Shown here: positions 17,961 to 26,428 of the stretch, one piece after another | Layout of the letters: the number at the start of each line of letters is the position of its first letter | How positions within the stretch are numbered: position 1 is the stretch's first letter | Assembly (NCBI GenBank): GCA_949292215.1 | Contig: CASEYW010000108.1 | Location: forward strand, 1-64,000 | Reading direction: 5' to 3' | Source of the DNA: an uncultured bacterium | Lineage (GTDB): Bacteria > Verrucomicrobiota > Lentisphaeria > Victivallales > UBA1829 | Length of the DNA stretch: 64,000 nucleotides | Position numbers and translations under genes: made by a program | Notes under the pieces: generated by a model | Seen by the model: only the letters and a program-made list of their open reading frames with translations | What the model was told of the DNA's origin: nothing | Databases searched by the model: none

Positions 17961-18598
17961 CAGTTCATCTCTCCATTCTTGTTGCATGCGTTGACAAAAT
18001 TTTCCAGGATCGCCATTCCCCGTTTCTGGCTTTTTTCCGGGTGAAACTGTGAAGCAAAGACGTTCTCTCTGCCGAGAGCCGCGGCAAAACGGAACATGTA
18101 ATCGCAAGTTGCCGCCACCACGGATGAATCCTCCGGATCGGCATAGTAGGAATGGACAAAATAAACATGGGAACCGGAGGGAACCTCCCGCAGAAACGGA
18201 TTGGTTCCGTTGTGATCGATCTGGTTCCAGCCCATGTGCGGAACCTTTTCGCCCCGGTCAAGGGGAAACTGACGGACGGATCCCCGGAAGATGCCGAGTC
18301 CTTCCACTCCCGGGGCTTCTTCGCTGCGTTCCAGAAGCATCTGCATGCCGAGACAGATGCCCAGGAAGGGACGTCCCGATTCCACCGATCTGCGGACAAA
18401 ATCGACAAAACCGTGTGCCCGGAGATTTCTCATTCCGTCGCCGAAATTTCCCACTCCGGGAAGAACAACCCCGCATCCCCCTTCCGCTTCCGCAGGAGAG
18501 GTTGCAATGCGAATCTCTGCGCCTGCCTTTTCCAGCGCTTTGGAGACACTTCGCAGGTTGCCCATCCCGTAGTCGATCAGTGCGATAAATGCCATCAT
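17960..18598 (-). CDS. hisH: Imidazole glycerol phosphate synthase, glutaminase subunit
   Basis: 212 residues. Class I glutamine amidotransferase with oxyanion strand VLPGVGNFGDGMRNL, nucleophile FLGICLGMQMLL (Cys) and the His-Glu dyad in QFHPEKS. It supplies ammonia to HisF. The first ATG at 18598 overlaps the SDR stop as ATGA; a second in-frame ATG follows at 18595. The gene lies directly before hisA, a common order, but hisF does not follow. Confidence 0.96.
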   Translation of the reverse strand: MMAFIALIDYGMGNLRSVSKALEKAGAEIRIATSPAEAEGGCGVVLPGVGNFGDGMRNLRAHGFVDFVRRSVESGRPFLGICLGMQMLLERSEEAPGVEGLGIFRGSVRQFPLDRGEKVPHMGWNQIDHNGTNPFLREVPSGSHVYFVHSYYADPEDSSVVAATCDYMFRFAAALGRENVFASQFHPEKSQKRGMAILENFVNACNKNGEMN

Positions 18599-19446
18599 AC
18601 CCCCGAGAAGGCAGAGAAGCCGCCGTCAACCGGAATGACCGTGCCGTTGACAAAACCGGAGGCGTCGTTGTCGACCAGCCAGAGCAGCGTGCCGATCAGG
18701 TCTTCCGGCGTGCCGAAACGTCCCATCGGTGTGTGGGAAATGATCGTATTGCCGCGTGCTGTCAGCGATCCGTCCGGATTCGTGAGCAGGGTCCGGTTCT
18801 GATTGGTCAGGAAGAAGCCCGGAGCGATCGCGTTGACCCGGATGTTGACTCCGGACATGTGGGTCGCAAGCCATTGTGTGAAGTTGCTGATCGCCGCTTT
18901 GGCTGCACTGTATGCCGGAATCTTGGTCAGCGGCTTGAACGCATTCATCGAGGAGATGTTGATGACGATTCCACCTCCCTTGAGAGCCATTTCGCGGCAG
19001 AATACCTGCGACGGCAGCAGCGTGCCGAGAAAGTTCAGATTGAATACAAATCCGATTCCTGCGGGATCGAGATCGAAAAAGGTGACTTTCCCTTCCACCG
19101 GATTGGTGATATCGGAAAGGGTCAGCTTTTCAGCCGAAGTCGTTCCTTTCGGGTGGTTTCCACCGGCTCCGTTGATGAGAATGTCGCATGTTCCGAAGGT
19201 TTCGCGAATCTGCTTTTCCGCGTTTCTGAGACTTTCGATCTCAAGCACATTGGCGGAAAGTCCGATTGCGCTGCCGCCTTTTTCCTTGATCTCATTTGCA
19301 ACCTTTTCGGCGCTTTCCAGTTTCAGGTCGAGGATGGCGACTTTCGCGCCGCATTCCGCCAGAGCCTTTGCCATGCAGCCGCAAAGAATTCCCCCGCCGC
19401 CGGTTACCACGGCAACTTTTCCGTTCAGATCCAGTTTTGCCGACAT
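18595..19446 (-). CDS. SDR oxidoreductase, D-mannonate oxidoreductase (fructuronate reductase)-like
   Basis: 283 residues. Rossmann motif VVTGGGGILCGCMAKAL, NGAGGNHPKGTT, catalytic Ser in INISSMNAF and YSAAKAAI (Tyr and Lys). The C-terminal half, with LTNQNRTLLTNPDGSLT, HTPMGRFGTPEDLIGTLLWL and the closing VPVDGGFSAFSGV, is typical of the Bacillus YjmF type enzymes annotated as D-mannonate oxidoreductases. These interconvert fructuronate and mannonate in hexuronate catabolism. It is the first gene of the hisH-hisA-aroB-dprA run, a surprising partner set. A good promoter lies 50 bases upstream. Confidence 0.85.
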   Translation of the reverse strand: MSAKLDLNGKVAVVTGGGGILCGCMAKALAECGAKVAILDLKLESAEKVANEIKEKGGSAIGLSANVLEIESLRNAEKQIRETFGTCDILINGAGGNHPKGTTSAEKLTLSDITNPVEGKVTFFDLDPAGIGFVFNLNFLGTLLPSQVFCREMALKGGGIVINISSMNAFKPLTKIPAYSAAKAAISNFTQWLATHMSGVNIRVNAIAPGFFLTNQNRTLLTNPDGSLTARGNTIISHTPMGRFGTPEDLIGTLLWLVDNDASGFVNGTVIPVDGGFSAFSGV

Positions 19447-19496
19447 TTTTGTCTCCCGAAGTTATCGTTGTTTTAAGAAAATCCGAATGATTCAGT

Positions 19497-19525
19497 AATA
19501 TACTCTCTTGCCTCTCATTTGGCAA
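19497..19525 (-). promoter_or_regulatory. Promoter of the SDR-hisH-hisA-plsC-aroB-dprA-GT2 run
   Basis: Minus strand TTGCCA, 17-base spacer, TATATT, about 50 bases before the ATG at 19446. Confidence 0.55.
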
Positions 19526-19585
19526 TTCGAAAACATGGAAAAAAGCGGCGGTATTTTCACCGAAGGTTCCCCGAAAGGCAATCCG

Positions 19586-19921
19586 TTATTTTCTGCGGAG
19601 TGCTTTTCCTCCTTCGCAGAGCTCCTCCCAGCCTGGAAAATTCCATTCGAAAGGAAACGAAGAACATTGATGCGGTTTCACCGGATGGATGATGCAGGCT
19701 TTCCGCTCATCGTCGTAATAGACGCAGCTGCCGTCGTCTTTTTCCATGAGGGAGAGTGCGCGGCGGTCCTGCGTCAGAACAGTGTGATGATTGATGAACT
19801 CGTGCACCTCAATCTGCAGGAAATCTGCTATTTTTACGATCTCTTCGTAGGAAACCCGTACAGGCCCCTCCCACTTGCAGCAGGTACCGCATCGACGGCA
19901 TTGAAAGTCGGCTGGATTCAT
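19586..19921 (-). CDS. YkgJ-family cysteine-cluster protein
   Basis: 111 residues from the ATG at 19921. The frame could begin at a TTG at 20002, but that would place a strong GC hairpin inside the coding region and overlap lpxD. The signature FQCRRCGTCCKWEGPVRVSYEEI at the N-terminus, DGSCVYYDDERKACIIHPVKPHQC and the short tail match the zinc or iron-sulfur YkgJ family (CxxCxxCC plus later Cys). Biochemical function in this family is poorly known; binding of a metal cluster is inferred from the cysteines. It follows lpxD on the same strand. Confidence 0.8.
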   Translation of the reverse strand: MNPADFQCRRCGTCCKWEGPVRVSYEEIVKIADFLQIEVHEFINHHTVLTQDRRALSLMEKDDGSCVYYDDERKACIIHPVKPHQCSSFPFEWNFPGWEELCEGGKALRRK

Positions 19922-19940
19922 ATTTGACGCATTCTGTTTG

Positions 19941-19963
19941 CCGGGGGAGGGGGCATCCCCCGG
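19941..19963 (-). terminator. GC-rich hairpin between lpxD and the YkgJ gene
   Basis: CCGGGGGA, 7-base loop, TCCCCCGG. There is no T-run on the minus strand, so it may be an attenuating or processing hairpin rather than a full terminator. Confidence 0.4.
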
Positions 19964-19979
19964 TTTGCCGGAGTTCGGA

Positions 19980-21017
19980 TCATTCCGATTTGAGCTTGGC
20001 AAGTTCCTCTTCGAGTTTTGCTATTTTGTCGGCAAGACGTCTGACCTTGCGGGGAAGCGTATGGCGCTCAAAGAACTCCGTATCCGTTTCCGCCGGAGTG
20101 CCGAAGACGGAGACTCCAGGAGGCAGGCTTTTCTGAACCGCGGAAGCTCCTGCAACCCGGGAGCCGTCGCCGAGGGTGATGTGCCCGTTGACGCCTGCCT
20201 GTGCCGCAATGATGACTCCGCGTCCGAGCTCGGCACTGCCTGCAATGCCGCATTGCCCGATCAGAACCGAAGATTCTCCGACGATAACATTGTGAGCTAC
20301 ATGCACCAGATTGTCGATCTTGACCCCTTTCTTGATCCAGGTTCTTCCGAATCTGGCTCGGTCGATGGTGCTGTTTGCTCCGATTTCGACGTCGTTGTCG
20401 ATCTGTACAATACCGTTCTGGGGAACTTTTACCAGACCGCGGAAGGTCGGGGTGTAACCGAATCCATCCGCGCCGATGGTGGTACCGGAGTGAATGATGA
20501 CTTTATTGCCGATGATGCAGCGGTGCATGATTGAGACATTGGCATTGATCATGCAGTTTTCTCCGATCCGGACATAGTGTCCGACATACGCGCCGCCGCC
20601 GATGACCGTTCCTTTCCCGATCTCCGCATAAGGCATGACAACCGCGTTCGGTCCGATATAGACGCCTTCCGCGACTTTCGCCGTGGGGTCGATGTACGCG
20701 CCGGGACAGATGCGCGGTTCGTAGACAATCGGTTCCGGGGCAAACAGATTGCAGATTTTTGTAAATGCCTTGTCGGGATTCTCACAGAAAATCAGAGTGC
20801 GGGTATCCGACGGCTCGACTTTCATGCCCTCTTCAACGAGGACGATTGCCGCTTTGCTTTCCTCCATCTGCTTTTTGTATTTGATGGTGCTGAGAAAGGA
20901 GATGTCGGTTTCCGCCGCCATCTTCAGGGAGTTTACGCCGCTGATGGTTCTTTCCCCTTCGCCGCTGACGACTCCATTGATGAGTTCAGCGAGTTCTTTT
21001 GCCGTGTATGTTTTCAT
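19980..21017 (-). CDS. lpxD: UDP-3-O-(3-hydroxyacyl)glucosamine N-acyltransferase
   Basis: 345 residues from the ATG at 21017, preceded by AAGGAG at good distance. The upstream in-frame ATG at 21032 lacks a site. An N-terminal uridine-binding domain (about 1-100) is followed by a left-handed beta helix of hexapeptide repeats (about 100-290), with the catalytic His in DNLVHVAHNVIVGESS. A C-terminal helix (about 320-345, KVRRLADKIAKLEEELAKLKSE) completes it. LpxD adds the second acyl chain in lipid A synthesis. It sits directly after skp, the usual Gram-negative order. Confidence 0.96.
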   Translation of the reverse strand: MKTYTAKELAELINGVVSGEGERTISGVNSLKMAAETDISFLSTIKYKKQMEESKAAIVLVEEGMKVEPSDTRTLIFCENPDKAFTKICNLFAPEPIVYEPRICPGAYIDPTAKVAEGVYIGPNAVVMPYAEIGKGTVIGGGAYVGHYVRIGENCMINANVSIMHRCIIGNKVIIHSGTTIGADGFGYTPTFRGLVKVPQNGIVQIDNDVEIGANSTIDRARFGRTWIKKGVKIDNLVHVAHNVIVGESSVLIGQCGIAGSAELGRGVIIAAQAGVNGHITLGDGSRVAGASAVQKSLPPGVSVFGTPAETDTEFFERHTLPRKVRRLADKIAKLEEELAKLKSE

Positions 21018-21047
21018 TTCCACTCCTTCCATTTGTGTGGGATAAGA

Positions 21048-21629
21048 TTACGGTTTGCTGCTTTTTCTGCCGGTGTTGAGCTCTTTGATGACATTGTCCG
21101 TGATGTCGATGGATTTCGAACTGTACGGGATGACCGGCATGGCGGAGGGCGAAAGCGCCGATTTGTCAAGCACAATGGAGAATCCGGCAAGAGCGGCATG
21201 AGCTTCGATCGTTTTTTTGATGTCCGTGAGAATGGCAGCGCGTTCACGGTCGCGTTCATCGCGGAGCTGAGCCTGTTTTTCGCGGTTGTAGGTTCTCAGT
21301 TCAAGTTCTTTTGCGGCAAGCTCCTTGTATTTGTCCTGTGCCGCGAGCCGTTTGCTTTCGCGTGCGGCGTCGCTGAGGGCAATGTTTTGCGAAGAGTCGC
21401 GCAGGGCAACAAATTCACTCTGGAGTTTTGTGAGGGATTCGCCGAGCTTCTTCGCGTAGTCCTTGTAAATATCCGCCTGCCGCTTCAAATTGCCCTCGAC
21501 GATTTTGGTCTTGTAATATTCCTGCAGGACCCTGTCCAGATCAATGACTGCCGCCTTGAATTCCGCCGCCTGTGCCGCCGAGACCATCGTTACGAGCACC
21601 AGAATCATTGTTTTCCATAGATGATTCAT
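21048..21629 (-). CDS. Periplasmic chaperone Skp/OmpH family
   Basis: 193 residues. Signal peptide MNHLWKTMILVLVTMVSAAQA, then FKAAVIDLDRVLQEYYKTK, the typical OmpH start, and a long charged coiled coil (about residues 45-135). A C-terminal beta-strand section follows. Skp trimers hold unfolded outer-membrane proteins in the periplasm. The gene is located between a phospholipase D-like gene and lpxD, as in the conserved skp-lpxD arrangement. Confidence is limited only by low sequence conservation in this family. Confidence 0.88.
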   Translation of the reverse strand: MNHLWKTMILVLVTMVSAAQAAEFKAAVIDLDRVLQEYYKTKIVEGNLKRQADIYKDYAKKLGESLTKLQSEFVALRDSSQNIALSDAARESKRLAAQDKYKELAAKELELRTYNREKQAQLRDERDRERAAILTDIKKTIEAHAALAGFSIVLDKSALSPSAMPVIPYSSKSIDITDNVIKELNTGRKSSKP

Positions 21630-21650
21630 TTTGATTTCCTTTCCCGATTG

Positions 21651-22865
21651 TTACAGATATCCTTTGGTGCCTTTCCAGCACCGTTTGAACTCCTTGATGT
21701 AGTTTGCCGCAATCTCCCTGTTTTTCAGAATGAGAATGTTTTCGTCGTTATTCCGTTCCGCGTTCTTGGAATAGTTGTAACTGCCGGTGATGACAGTTTC
21801 CCCGTCAATGATGATGACCTTGTGGTGCATTTTCCCGGAACGGTTCGGCGAGAGCTTGATCTTGACTCCGCATCCGCGCAGATAGGAATCCTGGCTGTAT
21901 TTGCTGTTTGCCTGTCCATAATCGAACAGACATTTCACGGAGACACCCTTTTTAGCGAGATCCCCCAGACAGTTCGCAATTTCCTGATCCGTAAAGGAGA
22001 AGGCCATCAGCTTGACGCTGTTTTTCGCATGGGAAAGCTCGTCGAGAAGGATGTTCCGAACTCCGTCAGCGGGCGAAAACGCTGCGATGACCGGCATCTT
22101 GCCGAGAACAACACGTCCGCGAAAGGTCTTCTGTCTGGCTTTCGGTCCGAATTTGCCTTCCATGAACTCGTTGAATTTGGAGAGATAGCAGGCGGCGATT
22201 TCCGGCGATTCCAGAATCAGAGCATTGTTGTCGTTTTTTCGGGTCCCGTTGACCGTGAAATTATAGGAGCCGGTCCAGATGCGGCGAGCATCCACAACGA
22301 CAAATTTGTTGTGCATGATCGCTGGACGATTGTCCGGAACAACAGTGACTCCCGCTCGTTTCAGCTTTTCCACGGCAGCCATCATGACGTTGTCCTCATC
22401 CGTAACAAGTCGGATTTCGACTTTTCTGGCTTTCGCATCAAGCAGGGCATCCGCAACTTCGTTCAGATCCAGATCGTAGATGCAGATGTCGACTGTGCTC
22501 GTTGCCGAGCGGATGAAGTCGCACAGTCCACGCCGGATGTTCGGGGAGGGCGCAAAATAGAGTTTGACGGGTGAAGCCCCGGGGACTTCAACGACCGCTG
22601 TATCGTCAAACCGGGAGATGTCCAGCCCGGTTTTCGCAATAACCGTGTTTCTTGCCGCGAGCAGTTCCGTGTGCAGCGGTTCGAGCGCGGTGGGGACTTT
22701 TTCCTCCGGCACGAATGTAAATGCGATTCCGCTTGCGATTGCCAGAGCGGCAATTCCAGCCAGCCAGCCTTTGAAATGCCGCTTTCCGGTCGTTTCCACA
22801 ATTTTTTCTGCCGCTTTTCCAGCGGACTGTTCCGTTTTCTTTGTTTTTTTCCTGCTGTTTCCCAT
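21651..22865 (-). CDS. Membrane-anchored phospholipase D-like protein with two HKD motifs
   Basis: 404 residues from the ATG at 22865; extension to 22934 would cover the promoter. A basic N-terminal tail precedes one membrane span (GWLAGIAALAIASGIAFTFV, about residue 33-52). Two PLD half-sites follow: IMHNKFVVVDARRIWTGSYNF near residue 183 and KMHHKVIIIDGETVITGSYNY near 347. Each has the complete HxK(x4)D set. Such proteins are cardiolipin synthase-like or phosphodiesterases or nucleases on the outer face of the inner membrane. The substrate cannot be named. It is first in the PLD-skp-lpxD run. Confidence 0.85.
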   Translation of the reverse strand: MGNSRKKTKKTEQSAGKAAEKIVETTGKRHFKGWLAGIAALAIASGIAFTFVPEEKVPTALEPLHTELLAARNTVIAKTGLDISRFDDTAVVEVPGASPVKLYFAPSPNIRRGLCDFIRSATSTVDICIYDLDLNEVADALLDAKARKVEIRLVTDEDNVMMAAVEKLKRAGVTVVPDNRPAIMHNKFVVVDARRIWTGSYNFTVNGTRKNDNNALILESPEIAACYLSKFNEFMEGKFGPKARQKTFRGRVVLGKMPVIAAFSPADGVRNILLDELSHAKNSVKLMAFSFTDQEIANCLGDLAKKGVSVKCLFDYGQANSKYSQDSYLRGCGVKIKLSPNRSGKMHHKVIIIDGETVITGSYNYSKNAERNNDENILILKNREIAANYIKEFKRCWKGTKGYL

Positions 22866-22905
22866 ACAGATTCGTCCCGTAAAAAATTCTGAATACCAGA
22901 GAAGG

Positions 22906-22934
22906 AATATAACCTCAAAACCCGAAAATACCAA
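22906..22934 (-). promoter_or_regulatory. Promoter of the PLD-skp-lpxD run
   Basis: Minus strand TTGGTA, 17-base spacer, TATATT, about 41 bases before the chosen ATG at 22865. It also supports that start over the one at 22934. Confidence 0.5.
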
Positions 22935-23031
22935 AAGCGGAAGAAAAAAAGTTTTTTGAAAATGGAGAAAAAATAAATTATCGCTGGATTTTCAGCATCC
23001 GCATGCTATATTTAAGAATTCCTTATCGGTT

Positions 23032-23105
23032 TACCCCGTGGTGTAACGGTAGCACAAATGGTTTTGATCCATTTAGTTCAGGTTCGAATCCTGGCGGGGT
23101 AACCA
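23032..23105 (+). tRNA. tRNA-Gln (TTG)
   Basis: 74 bases including encoded CCA. Acceptor TACCCCG/CGGGGTA, anticodon stem AATGG/CCATT with TTG at 23064-23066, T-arm CAGGTTCGAATCCTG. A TATATT element at 23008-23013 may be its -10. The 3' half overlaps the tail of a CDS on the other strand. Confidence 0.96.
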
Positions 23106-24008
23106 TTCTTCCTGCCGGCTTTTTTCGCTTGTCAGATCGAATTCCACAAGTAGCGGATGATGGTCACTCAGCGGACCTTTGCCCGAAACAGTGAATTCCT
23201 GTTTCAGGAGTTTCCATGTGCGCGGTTTCAGTTTGAGTGTGCTACCGGAACGGTAGAAGATATGGTCGATGAAGGTTTTCTTTTCGCAGTTCAGCTCCTT
23301 GGCGGGATTGGAAAGTCCTGTCTGAGCCAGAAAGTTCCGCAATTCCTTTTGTTTGGAGCGAAGCGTCAAATTGAAATCCCCGTTGATGATGACCGCATTC
23401 CCGCTCGGAGAATTGCGACGGATGAATCCGGCAATTTGACGCAGCTCATCCTCTCGTGCCTCTCCGGAAACTCCCGGCGATCCCGCCGCAAGATGGGTCG
23501 TGTAGAAATCCAGGACGGACCCGTTGATCCGGATTCTTGCCATCAGAACTCCTTTGGAACCGAAACGGTTTTCAAGGGAGCCTTCGTCTTCGAAATATTC
23601 GGCTTTGACTTCCTCGATCGGGTATCGGGAGAGTATCGCCAGACCGGAATTGACGAGCTTCAGGAAGTGACGCCGTTTTCCAAAATAGACTTCACCGTGT
23701 ACGGAATTTTTTTCGAATAGAAGATCGTGGGCGTGAAAGGTCTCCTGGAGACCGATCAGGTCGTATTCCTTCAGGCGTTCGCCGATCCGGACGCTCTTCC
23801 AGGCGCAGGAATCAAGCACCGGACGCGCCTGGATGTTGTAGCTGATGACGGAGAGCGTCTCCCGTACCTCAAGAATCGGTTGTCCCGGCTGCGCTGTGAC
23901 AAGATATCGGTTCGGGTCTGCGGAACAGGCGGTCAGGCCTGAAAACAGCAGAAATGCCGCAATCAGGATGCCAGCGGAACAGAAGAGAATTTTTCTGAGC
24001 CGTTTCAT
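23073..24008 (-). CDS. Lipoprotein of the endonuclease/exonuclease/phosphatase (EEP) family
   Basis: 311 residues. Lipoprotein signal with Cys near residue 28 (FSGLTACSAD). EEP motifs: VISYNIQAR, LIGLQET (metal Glu), TTHLAAG, VIINGDFNLTLRS (catalytic Asp and Asn), DHIFYR and SDHHPLLVEF (catalytic His). Mg-dependent phosphodiester cleavage of DNA, lipid or sugar phosphate substrates is typical. The last residues, EWLPRQDSNLN, are read antisense to the 3' half of the tRNA-Gln gene, with the stop at 23073, so 33 bases are shared. It follows the CpXC gene by 23 bases and belongs to the same minus-strand unit. Confidence 0.82.
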   Translation of the reverse strand: MKRLRKILFCSAGILIAAFLLFSGLTACSADPNRYLVTAQPGQPILEVRETLSVISYNIQARPVLDSCAWKSVRIGERLKEYDLIGLQETFHAHDLLFEKNSVHGEVYFGKRRHFLKLVNSGLAILSRYPIEEVKAEYFEDEGSLENRFGSKGVLMARIRINGSVLDFYTTHLAAGSPGVSGEAREDELRQIAGFIRRNSPSGNAVIINGDFNLTLRSKQKELRNFLAQTGLSNPAKELNCEKKTFIDHIFYRSGSTLKLKPRTWKLLKQEFTVSGKGPLSDHHPLLVEFDLTSEKSRQEEWLPRQDSNLN

Positions 24009-24031
24009 TCGTTTTTCTGTTTCTTTCCGAA

Positions 24032-24694
24032 TTATTTGAGCCGTTGGAGGTACGGTGACATGAAATCGTTATCCACCAGAATATGCCGTTCCGATTCTTT
24101 CGGCAGAAGCGGTTTCAGTTTTTCTGCAACGTTGTCATAAAGATCCATTGGCAGATTGTAGAAGTTCTCCTCGTTTTTCGTATTCAGGACGGAGAAGACG
24201 GGGGAACTGTTCTGATCGCGTCCGCAGAAGAGGATTCCGCGGCAGGGGACACCGTCACGGCGAAGGAGGGTGGCAAACAGCAGCTTGACCGCGAACATGA
24301 TCCTGTCATCATATCCGGCATCGAAAATGCGGATGGTCTCCCGGAGTGCATTGTAACCGATGACGACACGGTGAGGAAACTCCGTGGAGAGATTCATTTC
24401 CCGCATCATTTTCCGGATATTGGCATTCTGGTCGTTGATTCGTTCCCAGCCTTTTTTTTCATGATAGCACTGGATCATCAGCGGGCGGTAGTCCGACATG
24501 TCATGATAAAGAATATCATAGTTGACGATGATCTGTGTTCCGCAGGCGGAGCAGGTCATCTTGAAGAGAGAGCCGTTCAGAACCTGCGGTTTCAGTTCCG
24601 GATTCAGCGTGACATTCACGGATTCATGAATCGTAAACTTGTTTTCCGCACCGCATTTGGTGCATTTCAGGGTTTCTTCGCGTTGCAGGGACAT
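24032..24694 (-). CDS. CpXC-domain protein
   Basis: 220 residues, GGGAG upstream of the ATG. The CpXC zinc-ribbon-like domain covers residues 9-130: two CxxC pairs (CTKCG, CSACG) with VNVTLNPELKPQVLNGSLF between them, then IIVNYDILYHD and PLMIQC. A C-terminal domain (about 130-220) has no motif I recognise. CpXC proteins lack a well-defined function. The gene overlaps the end of the membrane glycosyltransferase gene by 28 bases, so the pair is translationally coupled. Confidence 0.85.
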   Translation of the reverse strand: MSLQREETLKCTKCGAENKFTIHESVNVTLNPELKPQVLNGSLFKMTCSACGTQIIVNYDILYHDMSDYRPLMIQCYHEKKGWERINDQNANIRKMMREMNLSTEFPHRVVIGYNALRETIRIFDAGYDDRIMFAVKLLFATLLRRDGVPCRGILFCGRDQNSSPVFSVLNTKNEENFYNLPMDLYDNVAEKLKPLLPKESERHILVDNDFMSPYLQRLK

Positions 24695-26274
24695 GTTTTT
24701 TCTCCCGGTAGGAATGGATAGTTGACCGTTTTGATTTCTTCCGTGAGTGATTCTGTGGATGTGATTTGTGTTTCCTGCTGCCGGATATCGCGTGTGAGCC
24801 AGCCCGATTTATGGATTGTCAGCAGGGAATAGGGACCGATCCAGGAGAGGGCGACAAAGTTGAAAAATCCGAACACATACGCCCAGATTGATTCCTTCTT
24901 GTTGTATTTGCATGCGTAAATGAACGAGGGAAACGTCGACCAGATTGCAATCACGAGAAATACCGTGTAAAGAAAGGTCGGTGTATCCAGCGAAAGACAG
25001 TACAGCGTGCTGGAAAGAAAGAACAGCGGTGTGAACATCCAGATGCTCTGCATGATCAGATTCAGCTGCATGCCAAGAAGATTTTCATTGCGCAGATCAA
25101 TTTTCCGGAATGCAAATTCCAGCATGGCGAGATTTTCCCGGATGTTGCTTCGCGCCCAGCGGATGAACATCTTGCAGAGAGGAACATAGGTCACAGGCAT
25201 TTCTGTGAACGCAACAGCCGTACTCTGGAAGACGACTTCGTGTCCTTCCCGCAGAAGAATGTTGGTGATGGCGCGGTCTTCACCGATATTGGCCGGCTGT
25301 CCCAGAAAGGTCTGTTCCGCCCATTCCTGAAGGAACGGGTCCAATGCGGATCGGCGGTAGGCGCTCAGGGCGCCCGGTGTGCACATCACGGAGCGGAGAA
25401 CGCTCTGGGCAGACCGGATGAACTCAAAACTGAAGACAAAGTTGACATCCAGCATCCGGGGCAGGGCGCCGTCATCAAGATTCAGAACACGGATGCTGCC
25501 GGCAACACCGCCGATTTTCGGATCCTGCACAAACGGCGATACCAGATTGCGCAGAGTGGAGGCAAGCACTTCGGAATCGCTGTCGATCGTGACAAAAATT
25601 TCGCTGCCGGAGCGCAGAAGCGCCTGGTAAATTGCTTTGCGTTTCCCCATGTTGTGTTCGAGATTCAGCGCAGTGATGCGTCCTCCGGATTCTTCGGCGC
25701 TTCGGCGGATCCACTCCCAGGTATCGTCGCGGCTGCCGTCGTTGACAGCGATGACGGAGAGCTTGTCTTTCGGGTAGTCGCTGTTGAGAATGCTTTCCAG
25801 TGCCAGGGCAATTTGACGGCCTTCATTGTATGCAGGAACAATCACGGTACAGTCCGGGAGGGATTCATCCGGAACCGGCGGGATCGGTTTGTAACGGAAA
25901 TAGAGAAGAGTCTGCCAGGCGAAATAAAGAATGTTGGCGATGATCATCAGAAAGCTGATGATGATGACCCACATGTCAACCTCATCACTGAAAAATATGA
26001 CATTTGCCGTGTTTCGGGATGATATGTAGATCAGAATGAAGGCCAGAGCCACGGTGAGGAAGGAGAGAAATCGGATGCCGTTTTTCAGCTGCATTTCCCG
26101 TGTCAGACGGCGTGCTCCGGCAAGGGTTCGCTCGACGAATTCCGTCGTATCATTTCTGGCGGAGTCGAGATAGGCTTCCAGACGGTCGGCGCAGCGCCGG
26201 AGTACGTCCGAGGTCCTCCGCAGGGTCCTGAGCAGGAGCAGAAGCAGAAGTTTATTTTTGCGATGGCGAACCAT
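24667..26274 (-). CDS. Membrane-bound family 2 glycosyltransferase (NodC/hyaluronan synthase-like)
   Basis: 535 residues. The cytoplasmic tail is Arg/Leu-rich; two membrane spans (about 70-85 and 100-120) precede the GT-A domain: VIVPAYNEGRQIALALESIL, VNDGSRDDTW, DSDSEVLAS (DxD) and NIGEDRAITN (catalytic Asp). The acceptor motif usually written QxxRW appears as MFIRWARSNIREN, close to NodC but with Met for Gln. Three or more C-terminal spans (about 405-495) follow, giving a pore-forming processive synthase plan. A beta-linked polysaccharide product is likely, identity unknown. A promoter lies at 26313-26340. Confidence 0.85.
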   Translation of the reverse strand: MVRHRKNKLLLLLLLRTLRRTSDVLRRCADRLEAYLDSARNDTTEFVERTLAGARRLTREMQLKNGIRFLSFLTVALAFILIYISSRNTANVIFFSDEVDMWVIIISFLMIIANILYFAWQTLLYFRYKPIPPVPDESLPDCTVIVPAYNEGRQIALALESILNSDYPKDKLSVIAVNDGSRDDTWEWIRRSAEESGGRITALNLEHNMGKRKAIYQALLRSGSEIFVTIDSDSEVLASTLRNLVSPFVQDPKIGGVAGSIRVLNLDDGALPRMLDVNFVFSFEFIRSAQSVLRSVMCTPGALSAYRRSALDPFLQEWAEQTFLGQPANIGEDRAITNILLREGHEVVFQSTAVAFTEMPVTYVPLCKMFIRWARSNIRENLAMLEFAFRKIDLRNENLLGMQLNLIMQSIWMFTPLFFLSSTLYCLSLDTPTFLYTVFLVIAIWSTFPSFIYACKYNKKESIWAYVFGFFNFVALSWIGPYSLLTIHKSGWLTRDIRQQETQITSTESLTEEIKTVNYPFLPGEKTCPCNAKKP

Positions 26275-26312
26275 TTGATGATGAACCCTTTTTTTTTGAC
26301 AGATAAATATTT

Positions 26313-26340
26313 AAAATAGCATTGTCTCCGTTATTATCAA
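26313..26340 (-). promoter_or_regulatory. Promoter of the GT2-CpXC-EEP run
   Basis: Minus strand TTGATA, 16-base spacer, TATTTT, about 40 bases before the ATG at 26274. Confidence 0.5.
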
Positions 26341-26372
26341 GTCCGTACGCTGACTTCTTTTCTGGCGGCTGC

Positions 26373-26401
26373 TTGAATTTCTGTTTTCCCGTCTGTATAT
26401 T
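26373..26401 (+). promoter_or_regulatory. Promoter of the metallo-hydrolase gene
   Basis: TTGAAT, 17-base spacer, TATATT, ending 27 bases before the ATG at 26429. Confidence 0.55.
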
Positions 26402-26428
26402 TCTCCGCCAAGCGATCAGGAGGTGCTT

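Noticed and set aside
19922..20002. TTG start for the YkgJ-type gene
   Set aside because: Overlaps lpxD, puts a GC hairpin in the coding region and adds a low-complexity tail; the ATG at 19921 places the Cys cluster at the N-terminus as in the family.
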